Origin: Gallionella sp. | Lineage (GTDB): Bacteria; Pseudomonadota; Gammaproteobacteria; Burkholderiales; Gallionellaceae | NCBI GenBank assembly: GCA_013141315.1 | Contig: JABFRF010000055.1 | Span: 1-38,479, forward strand | Length of the DNA: 38,479 bases | Direction: 5' to 3' | Part shown: positions 9,226 to 19,826 of the stretch, piece after piece | Layout of the letters: each line of letters begins with the position of its first letter | How positions within the stretch are numbered: the first letter of the stretch is position 1 | The notes under the pieces: generated by a model | The model's database searches: none | What the model saw: only the letters and a program-made list of their open reading frames with translations | Told to the model about the DNA's origin: nothing | Translations under genes and position numbers: made by a program

Positions 9226-10788
9226 TTAGTGCCTAAAGTGCCTGAACCCCGTAAACACCATCGCCAAACCATGTTCATCCGCTGCCGCGATGACTTCGTC
9301 ATCGCGCATCGAACCGCCCGGTTGAATGACTGCTTTTGCACCCGCTTGCGCCAGCACGTCTATTCCGTCGCGGAACGGAAAGAATGCATCGGATGATACG
9401 ACCGAACCCGCTAAGCTCAGTCCTGCGTGTTGAGCTTTGATGCTGGCAATTTTTGTGCTGTCGACGCGGCTCATTTGTCCTGCACCTACGCCTAAGGTCT
9501 GGCCATTTTTGCAGAACACGATGGCGTTCGATTTCACATACTTCGCCACACGCCACGCGAACAACAGGTCTTGCAATTGTTCAGGGGTTGGTTGAGTTTT
9601 AGTCACGACTTTGAGTTGCGATGCTTGCACGTTGAGCGTATCCGGTGTTTGCACCAGCAGTCCGCCGCCAACACGCTTCATGTCATATTGATTGTGCGCA
9701 TTGGAAAGTGGCACGGTAAGTACGCGTACATTCTGTTTGGCAGCCGTCACTTTTAACGCAGCTTCAGTAGCACTTGGCGCGATGATGAGTTCGACGAATT
9801 GATTGGCAGTGATCTGTGTTGCGGTCGCCGCATCCAACTCGCGATTGAAAGCGATGATGCCGCCAAACGCGGAAGTGGTGTCAGTGGCATAAGCCAATTT
9901 GTAAGCGTTCAATGGCGTATCGGCAATCGCCACCCCGCATGGATTGGCGTGCTTGACGATGACACACGCAGGTTGGTCGAAAGTTTTGACCAATTCCCAA
10001 GTTGCATCGGCATCGCCGACGTTGTTGTAAGAAAGCTCCTTGCCTTGCACTTGCGTGTAGTTGGCGATGCTGCCGGCCAACGGAGTCAAATCGCGATAGA
10101 ACGCCGCCTTTTGATGAGGGTTTTCGCCGTAGCGCATGTCTTGCACCTTGGCGAAGTTGAAATTAATCTGCTCAGGAAATTCGCTACGCGTGCCGTCGCT
10201 GTTTACTGTGGTGAGATAGTTGCTGATCGCAGAATCATAAGCGGCGGTATGCGAAAAGGCTTTCTTCGCAAGATCAAAACGCGTGGCATCAGACACTGAG
10301 CCGCTATTGGTTTGCATCTCGGCCAGCACATCCGCGTAATCAATAGGATCGGTAACGATAGCAACGTGTCCGTGATTCTTTGCCGCTGCGCGCACCATCG
10401 TCGGCCCACCGATGTCGATGTTTTCTATAGCGTCTTCCAAACTGCAATTCGGTTTGGCAATAGTTGCGGCGAACGGATACAAATTCACTACTACTAAGTC
10501 GATGGTTGGGATGCCATGTTTTTCCAGCGTGGCAACATGCTCAGGCAAATCACGTCGCGCCAAAATACCTGCATGGATTTTGGGTTGCAGCGTTTTTACG
10601 CGTCCATCCAACATTTCAGGGAAGCCGGTATAGTCCGCGACTTCCATGCAAGGGATGCCGTTGTCAGAAAGTAATTTAGCTGTGCCCCCCGTGGAAAGAA
10701 TTTTTACGCCAAGCTGATGTAGTCCTTGTGCGAATTCTAAAACGCCGGATTTATCCGACACGCTGATGAGTGCTTGTTTGATTGCCAT
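9226..10788 (-). CDS. purH: Bifunctional AICAR formyltransferase / IMP cyclohydrolase
   Basis: 520 aa; [59 protein letters not shown]-term [11 protein letters not shown]. Confidence 0.97.
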   Translation of the reverse strand: MAIKQALISVSDKSGVLEFAQGLHQLGVKILSTGGTAKLLSDNGIPCMEVADYTGFPEMLDGRVKTLQPKIHAGILARRDLPEHVATLEKHGIPTIDLVVVNLYPFAATIAKPNCSLEDAIENIDIGGPTMVRAAAKNHGHVAIVTDPIDYADVLAEMQTNSGSVSDATRFDLAKKAFSHTAAYDSAISNYLTTVNSDGTRSEFPEQINFNFAKVQDMRYGENPHQKAAFYRDLTPLAGSIANYTQVQGKELSYNNVGDADATWELVKTFDQPACVIVKHANPCGVAIADTPLNAYKLAYATDTTSAFGGIIAFNRELDAATATQITANQFVELIIAPSATEAALKVTAAKQNVRVLTVPLSNAHNQYDMKRVGGGLLVQTPDTLNVQASQLKVVTKTQPTPEQLQDLLFAWRVAKYVKSNAIVFCKNGQTLGVGAGQMSRVDSTKIASIKAQHAGLSLAGSVVSSDAFFPFRDGIDVLAQAGAKAVIQPGGSMRDDEVIAAADEHGLAMVFTGFRHFRH

Positions 10789-10817
10789 GTTATTTCCAAA
10801 ATATAAAAAATCATTTC

Positions 10818-10911
10818 CCGCAGATTACACGGATTGACACAGATAAAAGCAACACCAAAGTCATTGCTCAGTATGTGAGCGCAAGCAAGAAGAAGCCTGT
10901 GTAATCTGCGG
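10818..10911. repeat. Inverted repeat between fis and purH (13-bp perfect arms CCGCAGATTACAC / GTGTAATCTGCGG)
   Basis: Arms at 10818-10830 and 10899-10911. Confidence 0.65.
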
Positions 10912-10929
10912 ATTTAATAGTTATTGAAG

Positions 10930-11184
10930 TTAGTCGATGCCATGCAACTGCATTTTCTTGCGCAACGTATTGCGATTGATTCCCAGCAATTCGGCTGTAC
11001 GCGTTTGATTGCCGCCCGCGTATTCCAATACCATTTCGATCAGTGGCTTTTCTACACAGTGAATCACCATGTCATACATTCCCGAACAGGGCTCTTCGCC
11101 ATCCAAGTCTTTGAAATAAGTTTTGAGCGCCTTGCGTACATGATCCGCCATGTCATTTTCATTTATCGGAACACATTCAATCAT
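10930..11184 (-). CDS. fis: Fis-family DNA-binding protein
   Basis: 84 aa; C-terminal HTH EYAGGNQTRTAELLGINRNTLRKKMQLHGID; overlaps the dusB stop. Confidence 0.92.
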   Translation of the reverse strand: MIECVPINENDMADHVRKALKTYFKDLDGEEPCSGMYDMVIHCVEKPLIEMVLEYAGGNQTRTAELLGINRNTLRKKMQLHGID

Positions 11185-12185
11185 ACTAACTCCTCCGCGT
11201 AGCGCAGGTGATTACCACGCTGTGCTTGTTCTGTAAAAAATTCGTCCACCGCTGCCATTTGCTCATGCGGGGTTTCCAGTTGATTCATCTGATGGCGGAA
11301 TGTCGCCGACCCCACCAGACCTTTGGTGTACCAAGAAATATGCTTGCGCGCGATGCGTAAGCCACTTAACTCACCGTAAAAATCGTACAGGTCTAAGACA
11401 TGACCTACCAGCACGCGATGAATTTCGCTCACTTGGGGTGGCGGCAAATGTTCACCCGTTTTAAGAAAATGCTCGAACTCGCGGAACAACCAAGGACGGC
11501 CTTGCGCAGCACGCCCTATCATCACTGCATCGGCACCGGAATATTGCAGAACATGCTTGGCTTTTTCTGGCGTGGTGATGTCGCCATTGGCGATGATGGG
11601 AATGTTGACGCTGGCTTTTACCGCAGCAATGGTGTCGTATTCAGCATCGCCCGTGTAAGCGCACGCACGTGTGCGACCATGAATGGCGAGGGCTTGAATG
11701 CCGCTGTCTTCGGCAATTTTAGCGATGCGTATCGCGTTGCGATTTTGCTTATCCCAACCTGTGCGTATCTTGAGTGTGACAGGTACATTCACCGCCCCCA
11801 CTACCGCTGCGAGTAATTCCGCCACCAGCGGTTCGTTTTGCAACAATGCGGAGCCGGCCATTACATTACAAATCTTTTTTGCCGGGCAGCCCATATTGAT
11901 GTCGATGATTTGCGCGCCGTGATCGACATTATGTTTGGCCGCCAGTGCCAACATTTTCGGATCTGCGCCGACAATTTGCACTGAGATCGGATCAACTTCG
12001 CCTTCGTGATTAGCGCGTCGCAACGTTTTTTCTGAACCATACAACAGGGAGTTCGATGCGACCATCTCACTCACCGCCATGCCAGCACCCATGCGTTTGC
12101 ACAACATGCGGAAAGGCCTATCCGTCACGCCAGCCATGGGGGCGACGATGAGATTATTTTTCAGTTGATAAGGACCGATGCGCAT
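11181..12185 (-). CDS. dusB: tRNA-dihydrouridine synthase B
   Basis: Start at 12185 (MRIGPYQLKNNLIVAPMAGVTDRPFRMLCKRMGAGMAVSEMV); DINMGCPAKKICNVMAGSALL; HGRTRACAYTGDAEYDTIAAVK. The tracked ORF start (12398) overlaps the ubiH-like gene and is unlikely. Confidence 0.93.
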   Translation of the reverse strand: MRIGPYQLKNNLIVAPMAGVTDRPFRMLCKRMGAGMAVSEMVASNSLLYGSEKTLRRANHEGEVDPISVQIVGADPKMLALAAKHNVDHGAQIIDINMGCPAKKICNVMAGSALLQNEPLVAELLAAVVGAVNVPVTLKIRTGWDKQNRNAIRIAKIAEDSGIQALAIHGRTRACAYTGDAEYDTIAAVKASVNIPIIANGDITTPEKAKHVLQYSGADAVMIGRAAQGRPWLFREFEHFLKTGEHLPPPQVSEIHRVLVGHVLDLYDFYGELSGLRIARKHISWYTKGLVGSATFRHQMNQLETPHEQMAAVDEFFTEQAQRGNHLRYAEELV

Positions 12186-12258
12186 TGGGTACTTTCTGAG
12201 AGGGCGCGCATTATAAAGCAAGCGGACAGCGCGGGGAAATCTCGTTATCATGTTGCCC

Positions 12259-13416
12259 ATGAATTTTGATGTCATTATCGTTGGCGGCGGGCTGGTAGGT
12301 GCAAGCTTAGCCGCCGCTCTCAAGCACAGCGGGCTTTCGCTGGCGTTGGTTGAAAGCCAGCCAGCACCCGTATTGAACCCTGCGTGGGATAGCCGCATCT
12401 ATGCGATCAGCCCCGGCAGCCGCGAATTTATTGAACAATCTGGCGCATGGGTACTGCTGGATGCCAAACGTATTGCGCCTGTTGAAGAGATGAGAGTATT
12501 TGGCGACAAGGGCGCAGAGCTAGATTTCAGCGCGTATCAAATGGGCGTACCGGAGTTGGCTTGCATCTTGGAGAGTAGTGCGCTGCAACTTGCTTTGTGG
12601 CAAGTATTGCAAGCACAAGATAACCTCACGCTACTTCATCCTGCTCGTTGCCAATCGCTCACTGTCAGCAAAGATAACGCTGAACTGACACTGCAAGATG
12701 GTCGATGCTTAAATGCCAAACTTATCGTGGGTGCAGATGGTCGTGATTCCTGGATACGCCAGCAGGCGGGTATCACCGGTACGCCTATTGAGTACGAGCA
12801 GCATGGCGTGGTTGCCAATTTTTCTTGCGCAATCCCGCATCGTGGCATTGCCCATCAATGGTTTCAAGCCGACGGTATCCTCGCGTTGTTACCGCTACCC
12901 GAAAATCAAGTATCTATGGTTTGGTCGGTCAGCCCGGAACGAGCCGCGCAACTCAAGGCTCTGCCGCACGAGGAGCTGTGCAAGCAAGTCACTTCGTCCG
13001 CAAAAAATACGCTAGGCGAGCTGCATCTTGCCACGCCACCCGCGAGCTTCCCATTGCGATTGCTCACCCTGCAACACATCACTGCGTCACGTGTTGCACT
13101 GATCGGGGATGCGGCGCACAACATGCACCCGCTGGCTGGGCAGGGTGTAAATACGGGCTTCCGCGATGCTCGCCAACTGGCGAATATATTGCTGGCACGA
13201 GGTGCGCAAACCGATTGTGGCGCAGCACAATTACTGCGTCGTTATGAACGAAAGCGCAAAGAAGATATCTATGCCATGCAAGCGATGACGTATGGTTTGA
13301 AAAATTTGTTTAATAATGCCAACCCGCTACTGCGCACGTTGCGCAATTCGGGATTATCCGCGACCAATCAAATCACGCCCCTGAAAAAATTACTGATGCA
13401 ACACGCACTTCAATAA
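12259..13416 (+). CDS. FAD-dependent ubiquinone-biosynthesis hydroxylase (UbiH/UbiF/VisC family)
   Basis: MNFDVIIVGGGLVGASLAAAL, VGADGRDSWIRQ, ALIGDAAHNMHPLAGQGVNTGFRDARQL. Confidence 0.92.
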   Translation: MNFDVIIVGGGLVGASLAAALKHSGLSLALVESQPAPVLNPAWDSRIYAISPGSREFIEQSGAWVLLDAKRIAPVEEMRVFGDKGAELDFSAYQMGVPELACILESSALQLALWQVLQAQDNLTLLHPARCQSLTVSKDNAELTLQDGRCLNAKLIVGADGRDSWIRQQAGITGTPIEYEQHGVVANFSCAIPHRGIAHQWFQADGILALLPLPENQVSMVWSVSPERAAQLKALPHEELCKQVTSSAKNTLGELHLATPPASFPLRLLTLQHITASRVALIGDAAHNMHPLAGQGVNTGFRDARQLANILLARGAQTDCGAAQLLRRYERKRKEDIYAMQAMTYGLKNLFNNANPLLRTLRNSGLSATNQITPLKKLLMQHALQ

Positions 13417-13431
13417 AGATTAGGCACTCCA

Positions 13432-14154
13432 ATGAAAAAACTTTCCGTATTTAATATCTCAACATTCATCGCGCTTTTTCTATGTGCATTTTTATCTACC
13501 GCTCACGCGGGTGAAGCAGAGATACGCAAATCGCTGCAAGCTAAATTTCCCGGCATCGGTGCGCTCGATCATGTCGTCAGAACACCTTTTGCAGATTTGT
13601 ACGAGGTGATCATTGACGAACAATTGATGTACACCGACTCCAAGGGACAATACCTTTTTGAGGGCAGCGTCTACGATGCCAAGACGCGCCGCGATCTGAG
13701 TAAAGAGCGTCGCCGCCAATTATTCAAAATCGATTTTGACAAGCTGCCGCTCGACCTTGCCGTTAAAAAAGTGAAGGGTAATGGCAAGCGCAGAATGGCT
13801 TTATTTACCGACCCAAATTGTAGCTTCTGCAAGAAGCTGGAAGGCGAGCTGAATAAAGTCACCAACGTCACTATCTACCTATTTCTCTACCCGACCTTCC
13901 CCGGATCGCCAGATATTGTGCGCAATGTTTTATGTTCAAAAGACCCTTATAAAACCTGGGAAGATATGATGCTAAACGACATTATGCCGAAACGAATGAC
14001 GTGTAACACCAATACCGAGCAGGTGCTGGCGTTGGGTGGGAAGCTACGGATCAATGGCACACCCAATATGATCTTTGCCAGCGGTATGCAAACCCCTGGC
14101 TTTGCTCCTGCGGAAGCATTGGAAGTGTCTTTGAATGAGGCAGCGAGTAACTGA
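13432..14154 (+). CDS. dsbC: DsbC-like thiol:disulfide interchange protein
   Basis: 240 aa, signal peptide, active site LFTDPNCSFCKKLEGEL (CSFC), cis-Pro region NGTPNMIFASG. Confidence 0.85.
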   Translation: MKKLSVFNISTFIALFLCAFLSTAHAGEAEIRKSLQAKFPGIGALDHVVRTPFADLYEVIIDEQLMYTDSKGQYLFEGSVYDAKTRRDLSKERRRQLFKIDFDKLPLDLAVKKVKGNGKRRMALFTDPNCSFCKKLEGELNKVTNVTIYLFLYPTFPGSPDIVRNVLCSKDPYKTWEDMMLNDIMPKRMTCNTNTEQVLALGGKLRINGTPNMIFASGMQTPGFAPAEALEVSLNEAASN

Positions 14155-14345
14155 AACGGTATAAGTAATCTATTGAATGATCTGGAATGTTGTTGCGACT
14201 ATCGTAGTGTGTCCTTGGCGTTGTTGAATTTCAATTCATGGTCAAAATTGGGCAAGGTTTAAAGCGATCAAAGCGATAGGAATAGTACCGAAGTCAGCAC
14301 TTCCCGATTTTTAATAGGCATCTGCCAGTAATTTGGCCGCTGTAT

Positions 14346-15506
14346 TTATAGCAGGCGTGACAAACCACCCCGCGCAAATCCACTCAGTGTCCCGTTAAAG
14401 TTTTTCCCCAACGCAATCACTTTGAATAACTCGCCCATTTCCGCAGGGCTGGTGAGTTTTTGTAATTGCCCCGAGAGCGGAAAATAGTCGCGCAGATTTT
14501 CTGGTGAGGTATCTTTCAATAATTCAGTGATGCCGCAATTGATTAGAAAGAATGCTTGAGAGGTGTAGCCCATCAGCTCTAATCCAGCATCGATGCCGCA
14601 TTCAGCGATATCGGTGAAATTCACATGGGCGGTGATGTCCTGTAATCCTGGCAAAAAAAATGGGTCATCGTGAGCATGGTGACGGTAGTGGCACATCAGC
14701 GTGCCGTTGTTGCGTTGCGGATGATAGAACTCACGTGCGCCCAATCCGTAATCGATAAATAGCATCGCGCCTTGTTCTAAGCACTGCGCTAGGCTATTGA
14801 TTAAGCCGCGAGCAGCGAGACAGATTTCGCTGACATATCCATCTGGAACAATAATTTTTTGCGCAGCTTCAAGTAAATTTAAATCGCTAATCGCGCGCTC
14901 TTGCCATACAAAATTGCTATCGCTTAATGCCACGCCGCGTTCGGTAATTGCGCTGTCTTGCCAATGCACGAGATGCACGGGCAATGCGTCGAGCACTTCA
15001 TTGGCGATGATCGCACCGCTGAATTTTTCGGGTAGCGCATCCAACCAATGCACGCGATTAAACAAATGCGGCAAGCGTTCGCGTATGAGTGTTTGTTGAC
15101 GTTCGCGCAAGTCGGCACTAATTTCGAGAATCGAATAACTGTCTGGCAAGCTTCCAAGTTGCTCTAATTCTGTCAGCATATCCACCGCTAATTTTCCGCT
15201 GCCCGCTCCGAGTTCTAAAATATGCGACTCGCTGTGCGCCATGATTTCAGACACTTGCCGCGCCACGGTGCGCCCGAACAATGGGGATAGTTCGGGCGCG
15301 GTGATGAAGTCTCCCGCCTCGCCAAACTTAAGCGCCCCTGCTGTGTAATAACCTAGTCTGGGTGCGTACAAAGCCAATTCCATGTAGCGTGCAAACGAAA
15401 TCCAGCCGCCATTTGCGGTAATGTCGCGGCGAATCGTTTCGCAAAGTTGCGCGCTGTGTTGTGCCGCTGCTAGGCTGGGTGCGGGTAAGGTAGGGTGGTT
15501 GGGCAT
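14346..15506 (-). CDS. SAM-dependent methyltransferase, MidA/NDUFAF7 family (DUF185)
   Basis: 386 aa; GYYTAGALKFGEAGDFITAPELSPLFGRTVARQV, LELGAGSGKLAVDML, IIANEVLDALPVH, LFIDYGLGAREFYHPQRNNGTLMCHYRHHAHDDPF. Confidence 0.92.
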   Translation of the reverse strand: MPNHPTLPAPSLAAAQHSAQLCETIRRDITANGGWISFARYMELALYAPRLGYYTAGALKFGEAGDFITAPELSPLFGRTVARQVSEIMAHSESHILELGAGSGKLAVDMLTELEQLGSLPDSYSILEISADLRERQQTLIRERLPHLFNRVHWLDALPEKFSGAIIANEVLDALPVHLVHWQDSAITERGVALSDSNFVWQERAISDLNLLEAAQKIIVPDGYVSEICLAARGLINSLAQCLEQGAMLFIDYGLGAREFYHPQRNNGTLMCHYRHHAHDDPFFLPGLQDITAHVNFTDIAECGIDAGLELMGYTSQAFFLINCGITELLKDTSPENLRDYFPLSGQLQKLTSPAEMGELFKVIALGKNFNGTLSGFARGGLSRLL

Positions 15507-15569
15507 GGTCGAGTATAATTCGCAGATGAGCGATTTTAACAGTTAGCTGCGAACTAAGGACAAAGGCAA

Positions 15570-16310
15570 ATGCAAGATAAAGTAGTGCTAGTAACGGGTG
15601 GAGCGAAGCGCGTAGGGGCGGCAATCTGTCGCCACTTGCACGCAGCGGGCGCAACCGTTGCCGTGCATTATCGCCATGCTGAAAGTGATGCGCTAGCATT
15701 ACGAAGTGAATTGAACGATAAGCGTAGCGATAGTGCTGCTATGTTTCAAGCGGACTTGCTCGACCTGAATGCCTTGCCAAAATTGGTGCAAACGGTCATC
15801 GCAAAATTTGGTCGATTGGATGCGCTGGTGAATAACGCATCGAGTTTTTATCCGACATCGTTAGCGGAAGTGAACCAAGAGAATTGGCATGATCTAATGG
15901 GGAGCAATTTGAAAGCCCCTTTGTTCCTCGCGCAAGCTGCCGCAGCGGAGTTAAAAAATCGGCAAGGCTGTATCGTGAACATTGCGGACATCCATGCAGA
16001 ACGCCCATTGCAGGGACACTTGCTATACAGCGTGGCGAAGGCTGGGTTGGTGGCATTGACGCGCGGGCTGGCAGTAGAAATGTCACCTCATGTACGAGTG
16101 AACGCGGTTGCGCCAGGTGCCATTCTCTGGCCAGAAAGTGAAGCGTGGGCGAATGAAGCACAGCGCGAAAAAATTATTAAGCACACCTTGCTAAAGCGTG
16201 CGGGTGAACCAGGCGACATTGCCAAAACGGTCGTTTTTTTGATTCAAGATGCACCCTACATCACTGGGCAAATCATCGCCGTTGATGGCGGAAGAAGTGC
16301 CAACATTTGA
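15570..16310 (+). CDS. SDR-family oxidoreductase, pteridine reductase-like
   Basis: 246 aa; [71 protein letters not shown]. Confidence 0.88.
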   Translation: MQDKVVLVTGGAKRVGAAICRHLHAAGATVAVHYRHAESDALALRSELNDKRSDSAAMFQADLLDLNALPKLVQTVIAKFGRLDALVNNASSFYPTSLAEVNQENWHDLMGSNLKAPLFLAQAAAAELKNRQGCIVNIADIHAERPLQGHLLYSVAKAGLVALTRGLAVEMSPHVRVNAVAPGAILWPESEAWANEAQREKIIKHTLLKRAGEPGDIAKTVVFLIQDAPYITGQIIAVDGGRSANI

Positions 16311-16320
16311 GAGTTTAACT

Positions 16321-17187
16321 ATGAACGACATTATTCAACCCGAACACTTAGAACAAGCCGACGGACGGCATTCGAGCAATTTTAATCGCCTACGCGGACG
16401 GCTAGAACATCATGTCGGCCAAGCTATTGCTGACTACAACATGATTGAGAACGGCGATAGCGTGATGGTGTGTTTGAGTGGCGGAAAAGACTCTTACACC
16501 TTGCTCGATATTTTGCTCGCTTTGCGTAAACGCGCGCCGATTGATTTCCGTATCGTGGCGATGAACCTCGACCAAAAGCAGCCCGGCTTTCCTGCTGACG
16601 TGTTGCCGAATTATTTGAAAAAACTCGGCGTGGAATATCACATCGAAACGCAGGATACCTATTCCATCGTCAAAGAAAAAATTCCTGAGGGAAAAACCAC
16701 CTGCTCGCTGTGTTCAAGGTTGCGGCGCGGCATCATCTATCGCGTGGCAAGTGAGCTGGGAGCCAATAAAGTTGCGCTCGGACATCATCGTGACGACATG
16801 ATAGAAACGCTGTTTTTGAATTTATTTTTCGCGGGAAAACTCAAAGCCATGCCGCCAAAATTGGTGACCGATAAGGGTGACCACATCGTGATTCGTCCGT
16901 TGGCGTATTGCGCGGAAAAGGACATCGCGCGCTTTGCGCGTGCGATGGAATTCCCGATTATTCCGTGCAATTTGTGCGGGGCACAAGAAAACTTGCAACG
17001 GCAAAACATCAAGGGAATGCTCGCGGAATGGGAGCGTCAATATCCGGGACGCACACAAACGATTTTCACCGCGATGCAGAATGTCGCCCCCACGCATTTG
17101 CTGGATGAAAACCTGTTTGATTTCAGAAATATGTTGTTGGGTCAGAAAGTCGCAGAAGGTGATATCGCCTTTGATCTGGCAGAGTAA
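16321..17187 (+). CDS. ttcA: tRNA 2-thiocytidine(32) synthetase TtcA
   Basis: [10 protein letters not shown] start at 16321; [19 protein letters not shown]-loop, [41 protein letters not shown]. Confidence 0.95.
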   Translation: MNDIIQPEHLEQADGRHSSNFNRLRGRLEHHVGQAIADYNMIENGDSVMVCLSGGKDSYTLLDILLALRKRAPIDFRIVAMNLDQKQPGFPADVLPNYLKKLGVEYHIETQDTYSIVKEKIPEGKTTCSLCSRLRRGIIYRVASELGANKVALGHHRDDMIETLFLNLFFAGKLKAMPPKLVTDKGDHIVIRPLAYCAEKDIARFARAMEFPIIPCNLCGAQENLQRQNIKGMLAEWERQYPGRTQTIFTAMQNVAPTHLLDENLFDFRNMLLGQKVAEGDIAFDLAE

Positions 17188-17290
17188 TGCCAGTTCTTGC
17201 AACGCGGCTTCGTGCAGTTTAATGCCTGTGTTATTCTAGTCACACATCAAGTTTGCCGTTTTAATATCGATCTATTTTAAGGAGTGAGTT

Positions 17291-17857
17291 ATGTTGTTAC
17301 GCCATGTTGTCGCCTTGTCTATTTTTACTCTGAGTACTACTGTGTTTGCAGATGCGCTGGATGTTAACTTGCGCGATAACAGCGCACAGTTTCAATACAG
17401 TGCAGCAATGGGCACAGCCACATTGGGTAAAACTGAAATGCACGCGGGATATTTATATACCGGCAAAGTGAATAATTATTTTGCCGACTTTGGCATTGTG
17501 GTGAAAGACGCGGTCAGCCCGGAAGTGCAGGGTCTGATAGTCGGGTTTGGCATGAAGGGCATACTCGCTAAAGCCGCTGCCAACAAGACATCTGCAATCG
17601 CGTTGGGTGGCTTGGTGCGCTATGCGCCACCTGCCGCACCGCGCATCGGCTTGGTCGCATCCGCCTACTGGTCACCCAACATTTTGACTTTTGGTGATGC
17701 AGATCGCTCCATTGAAACAGGCTTGCGCGTGGAGTACGAGGTTATCCCACAAGCGACAGCTTATTTGGGCTATCGCAAAATCAGATTCGGCATTAAAAAT
17801 GCCGCTGATGAAACTTTGGATGAGGGGGCGCACCTTGGCGTTAGGTTATCGTTCTAA
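17291..17857 (+). CDS. YfaZ-like outer membrane protein
   Basis: 188 aa, signal peptide (VVALSIFTLSTTVFADALDVNLRDNSAQFQYSA), amphipathic strands, terminal aromatic (HLGVRLSF). Confidence 0.7.
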   Translation: MLLRHVVALSIFTLSTTVFADALDVNLRDNSAQFQYSAAMGTATLGKTEMHAGYLYTGKVNNYFADFGIVVKDAVSPEVQGLIVGFGMKGILAKAAANKTSAIALGGLVRYAPPAAPRIGLVASAYWSPNILTFGDADRSIETGLRVEYEVIPQATAYLGYRKIRFGIKNAADETLDEGAHLGVRLSF

Positions 17858-17930
17858 TGGAATAAGCGATTTGATGTGAAAAGTGCTAATGTAATGCATG
17901 TCACCGTAATAATATTATTTTGAATATACT

Positions 17931-19397
17931 ATGAGTTCACCAGGTCGCAATGACCCTTGCCCATGCGGTAGCGGAAAAAAATATAAGAAGTGTTGCATGA
18001 CCAAGATGGAATCCACGTACTCTTTTGCTGGAGACAACATTTCATCACATGGACAAAGTGTCAACGCTACGAATTTGGCGCCGGCCTCCGAATACCTGAT
18101 GAATGCGGTAGCCTTGCATCGTGCCGGAAAATTAGATGAAGCCGAAGCCGCGTATCAGGCGTTGCTACAGAAGCATCCGCAAGATAGCGATGCTTTGCAC
18201 TATCTGGGATTGATCGCCTATCAAAAGCAAGCGTATTCGGAAGCGGCTAATTACATACAGGCAGCTATCCATATTCAGTCTAATGTACCTGCGTATTTCA
18301 GCAATTTGGGAAATGTCTATAAAGGACTCGGACAATTTGATGCTGCAATAGCTGCTTTTCTTGAAGCTGTGCGGCTGGATCCTGCATTCCAAGCCGCGTA
18401 CAGCAATCTGGGCAATGCATACAAAGAATGTGGGCAGCTTGACCAGGCAATTACGAGCTATTTAAAAGCAATTGAACTCAAACCTGACTTTCCGGAAGCT
18501 TACAATAATCTGGGTGTGGTACTGCGTATCCAGGGTAAGTTGGATGAGGCCGTTGCTAGTTTCCGCAAAGCAACTTCGCTCCTCTCCAATTATGCCGAGG
18601 CATATGGCAATTTGGGCGGGGCACTACAGGCCCAAGGAAAATTGACAGAAGCACTAAGCAGCTTTCAGCAGCAACTCAGAATAACGCCCGAAAATATTGT
18701 TGCCCAACATCATATTGCGTCTTTGGTTGGAAATAATACGGAACGCGCTCCTGCCGAGTACGTTGAAAAGGTATTTGATGCCTACGCGGACAAATTCGAT
18801 TTGCATTTGGTGCAAACGCTCAAATACGACATACCCGAAAAAATAGTTGTGTTCGTTACTCAGCATTCAACACCGCCTGTCGAAAAGTGGCGTGTTTTGG
18901 ATTTGGGGTGTGGTACAGGCTTGATAGGTGTGGCATTCAAGCCTTATGCGCGACAATTGGTGGGTGTTGACCTTTCCTCAAAGATGCTCAAAAAGGCTCA
19001 ACAGCGCAGTCTGTATGATCGACTGGAATGCTTGGATTTATTGGGGATGATGCACAATGAAAGTGCATCGAGTTATGAGGTGATCATTGCTGCGGATGTA
19101 TTCGTTTATTTGGGCAAGCTTGATGAGATTGTTGGTGAAGTAAAGCGGCTACTCTGTCCCGGTGGGATATTTGCGTTCTCGGTAGAAGAGTTGCCGACAT
19201 CACAAACTGATGTTGCAAGTAAAAGTAATACGCAACCCTACCAACTCGGGATTAGTGGCCGATATGCCCACTCTTCTGCCTATATAAAGAACTTGGCTAT
19301 AACACACGGCTTTCAGGCGCAGGAAATGGTTGGGACGCAGATACGAGTTGAAGGGGGTAATCCCGTCCAAGGCTATATGGTGTTGTGGAGAAACTAA
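17931..19397 (+). CDS. SEC-C zinc motif + TPR repeats + class I SAM-dependent methyltransferase fusion
   Basis: 488 aa; N-term [19 protein letters not shown] (SEC-C); repeated AxxNLGxxxxxxGxxxxAIxxxxxAxxLxP (TPR); [32 protein letters not shown] (MTase motif I). Confidence 0.9.
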   Translation: MSSPGRNDPCPCGSGKKYKKCCMTKMESTYSFAGDNISSHGQSVNATNLAPASEYLMNAVALHRAGKLDEAEAAYQALLQKHPQDSDALHYLGLIAYQKQAYSEAANYIQAAIHIQSNVPAYFSNLGNVYKGLGQFDAAIAAFLEAVRLDPAFQAAYSNLGNAYKECGQLDQAITSYLKAIELKPDFPEAYNNLGVVLRIQGKLDEAVASFRKATSLLSNYAEAYGNLGGALQAQGKLTEALSSFQQQLRITPENIVAQHHIASLVGNNTERAPAEYVEKVFDAYADKFDLHLVQTLKYDIPEKIVVFVTQHSTPPVEKWRVLDLGCGTGLIGVAFKPYARQLVGVDLSSKMLKKAQQRSLYDRLECLDLLGMMHNESASSYEVIIAADVFVYLGKLDEIVGEVKRLLCPGGIFAFSVEELPTSQTDVASKSNTQPYQLGISGRYAHSSAYIKNLAITHGFQAQEMVGTQIRVEGGNPVQGYMVLWRN

Positions 19398-19826
19398 GTT
19401 GCCCAATCCCAAGCAGGACATTTGTCAGGTCACTTGCCAATTCAGTGCTGAGTCGTCCGATCAATTCGTGCGCAGATCATCTCTTGGATTGTATTGGCTG
19501 TGGATGAATGCTTTGGTATATACGCGCCCCTCTATGTTCGTTAGAGCTTTCGGCGACTGAGAACTGCCTGGATTTTAACCGCCACCAAGTTCGTTATTTG
19601 TATTCAAAAAATCCTTGCCACGCCCTTGGACAAATCTGCGACAATCCGCGCCTTGTTGCCATGTAACCCTTAATCCCATTGGGAGTCAAACCATGGAATT
19701 TCGGTTTAGTTGCGACATCACATTGTCCCGCGACCAATATGAATCTTCACTGAAGCTCAACCTTGCGCAGCTTTCAGGTTGTACACGAAGTGTAGTTCTG
19801 CAATCACCCTTTACAAGGAACTGAAT

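Noticed and set aside
9799-10299. 166-aa plus-strand ORF antisense to purH
   Set aside because: Low-complexity antisense translation of a highly conserved gene; no domain signal.
12186-12398. N-terminal extension of the DusB ORF to 12398
   Set aside because: Would overlap the oppositely oriented ubiH-like gene; the conserved DusB N-terminus begins at MRIGPYQL (12185).
19615-19824. 69-aa ORF upstream of the decarboxylase as a leader peptide
   Set aside because: No ribosome site or conserved pattern visible; most likely chance ORF in the leader region.
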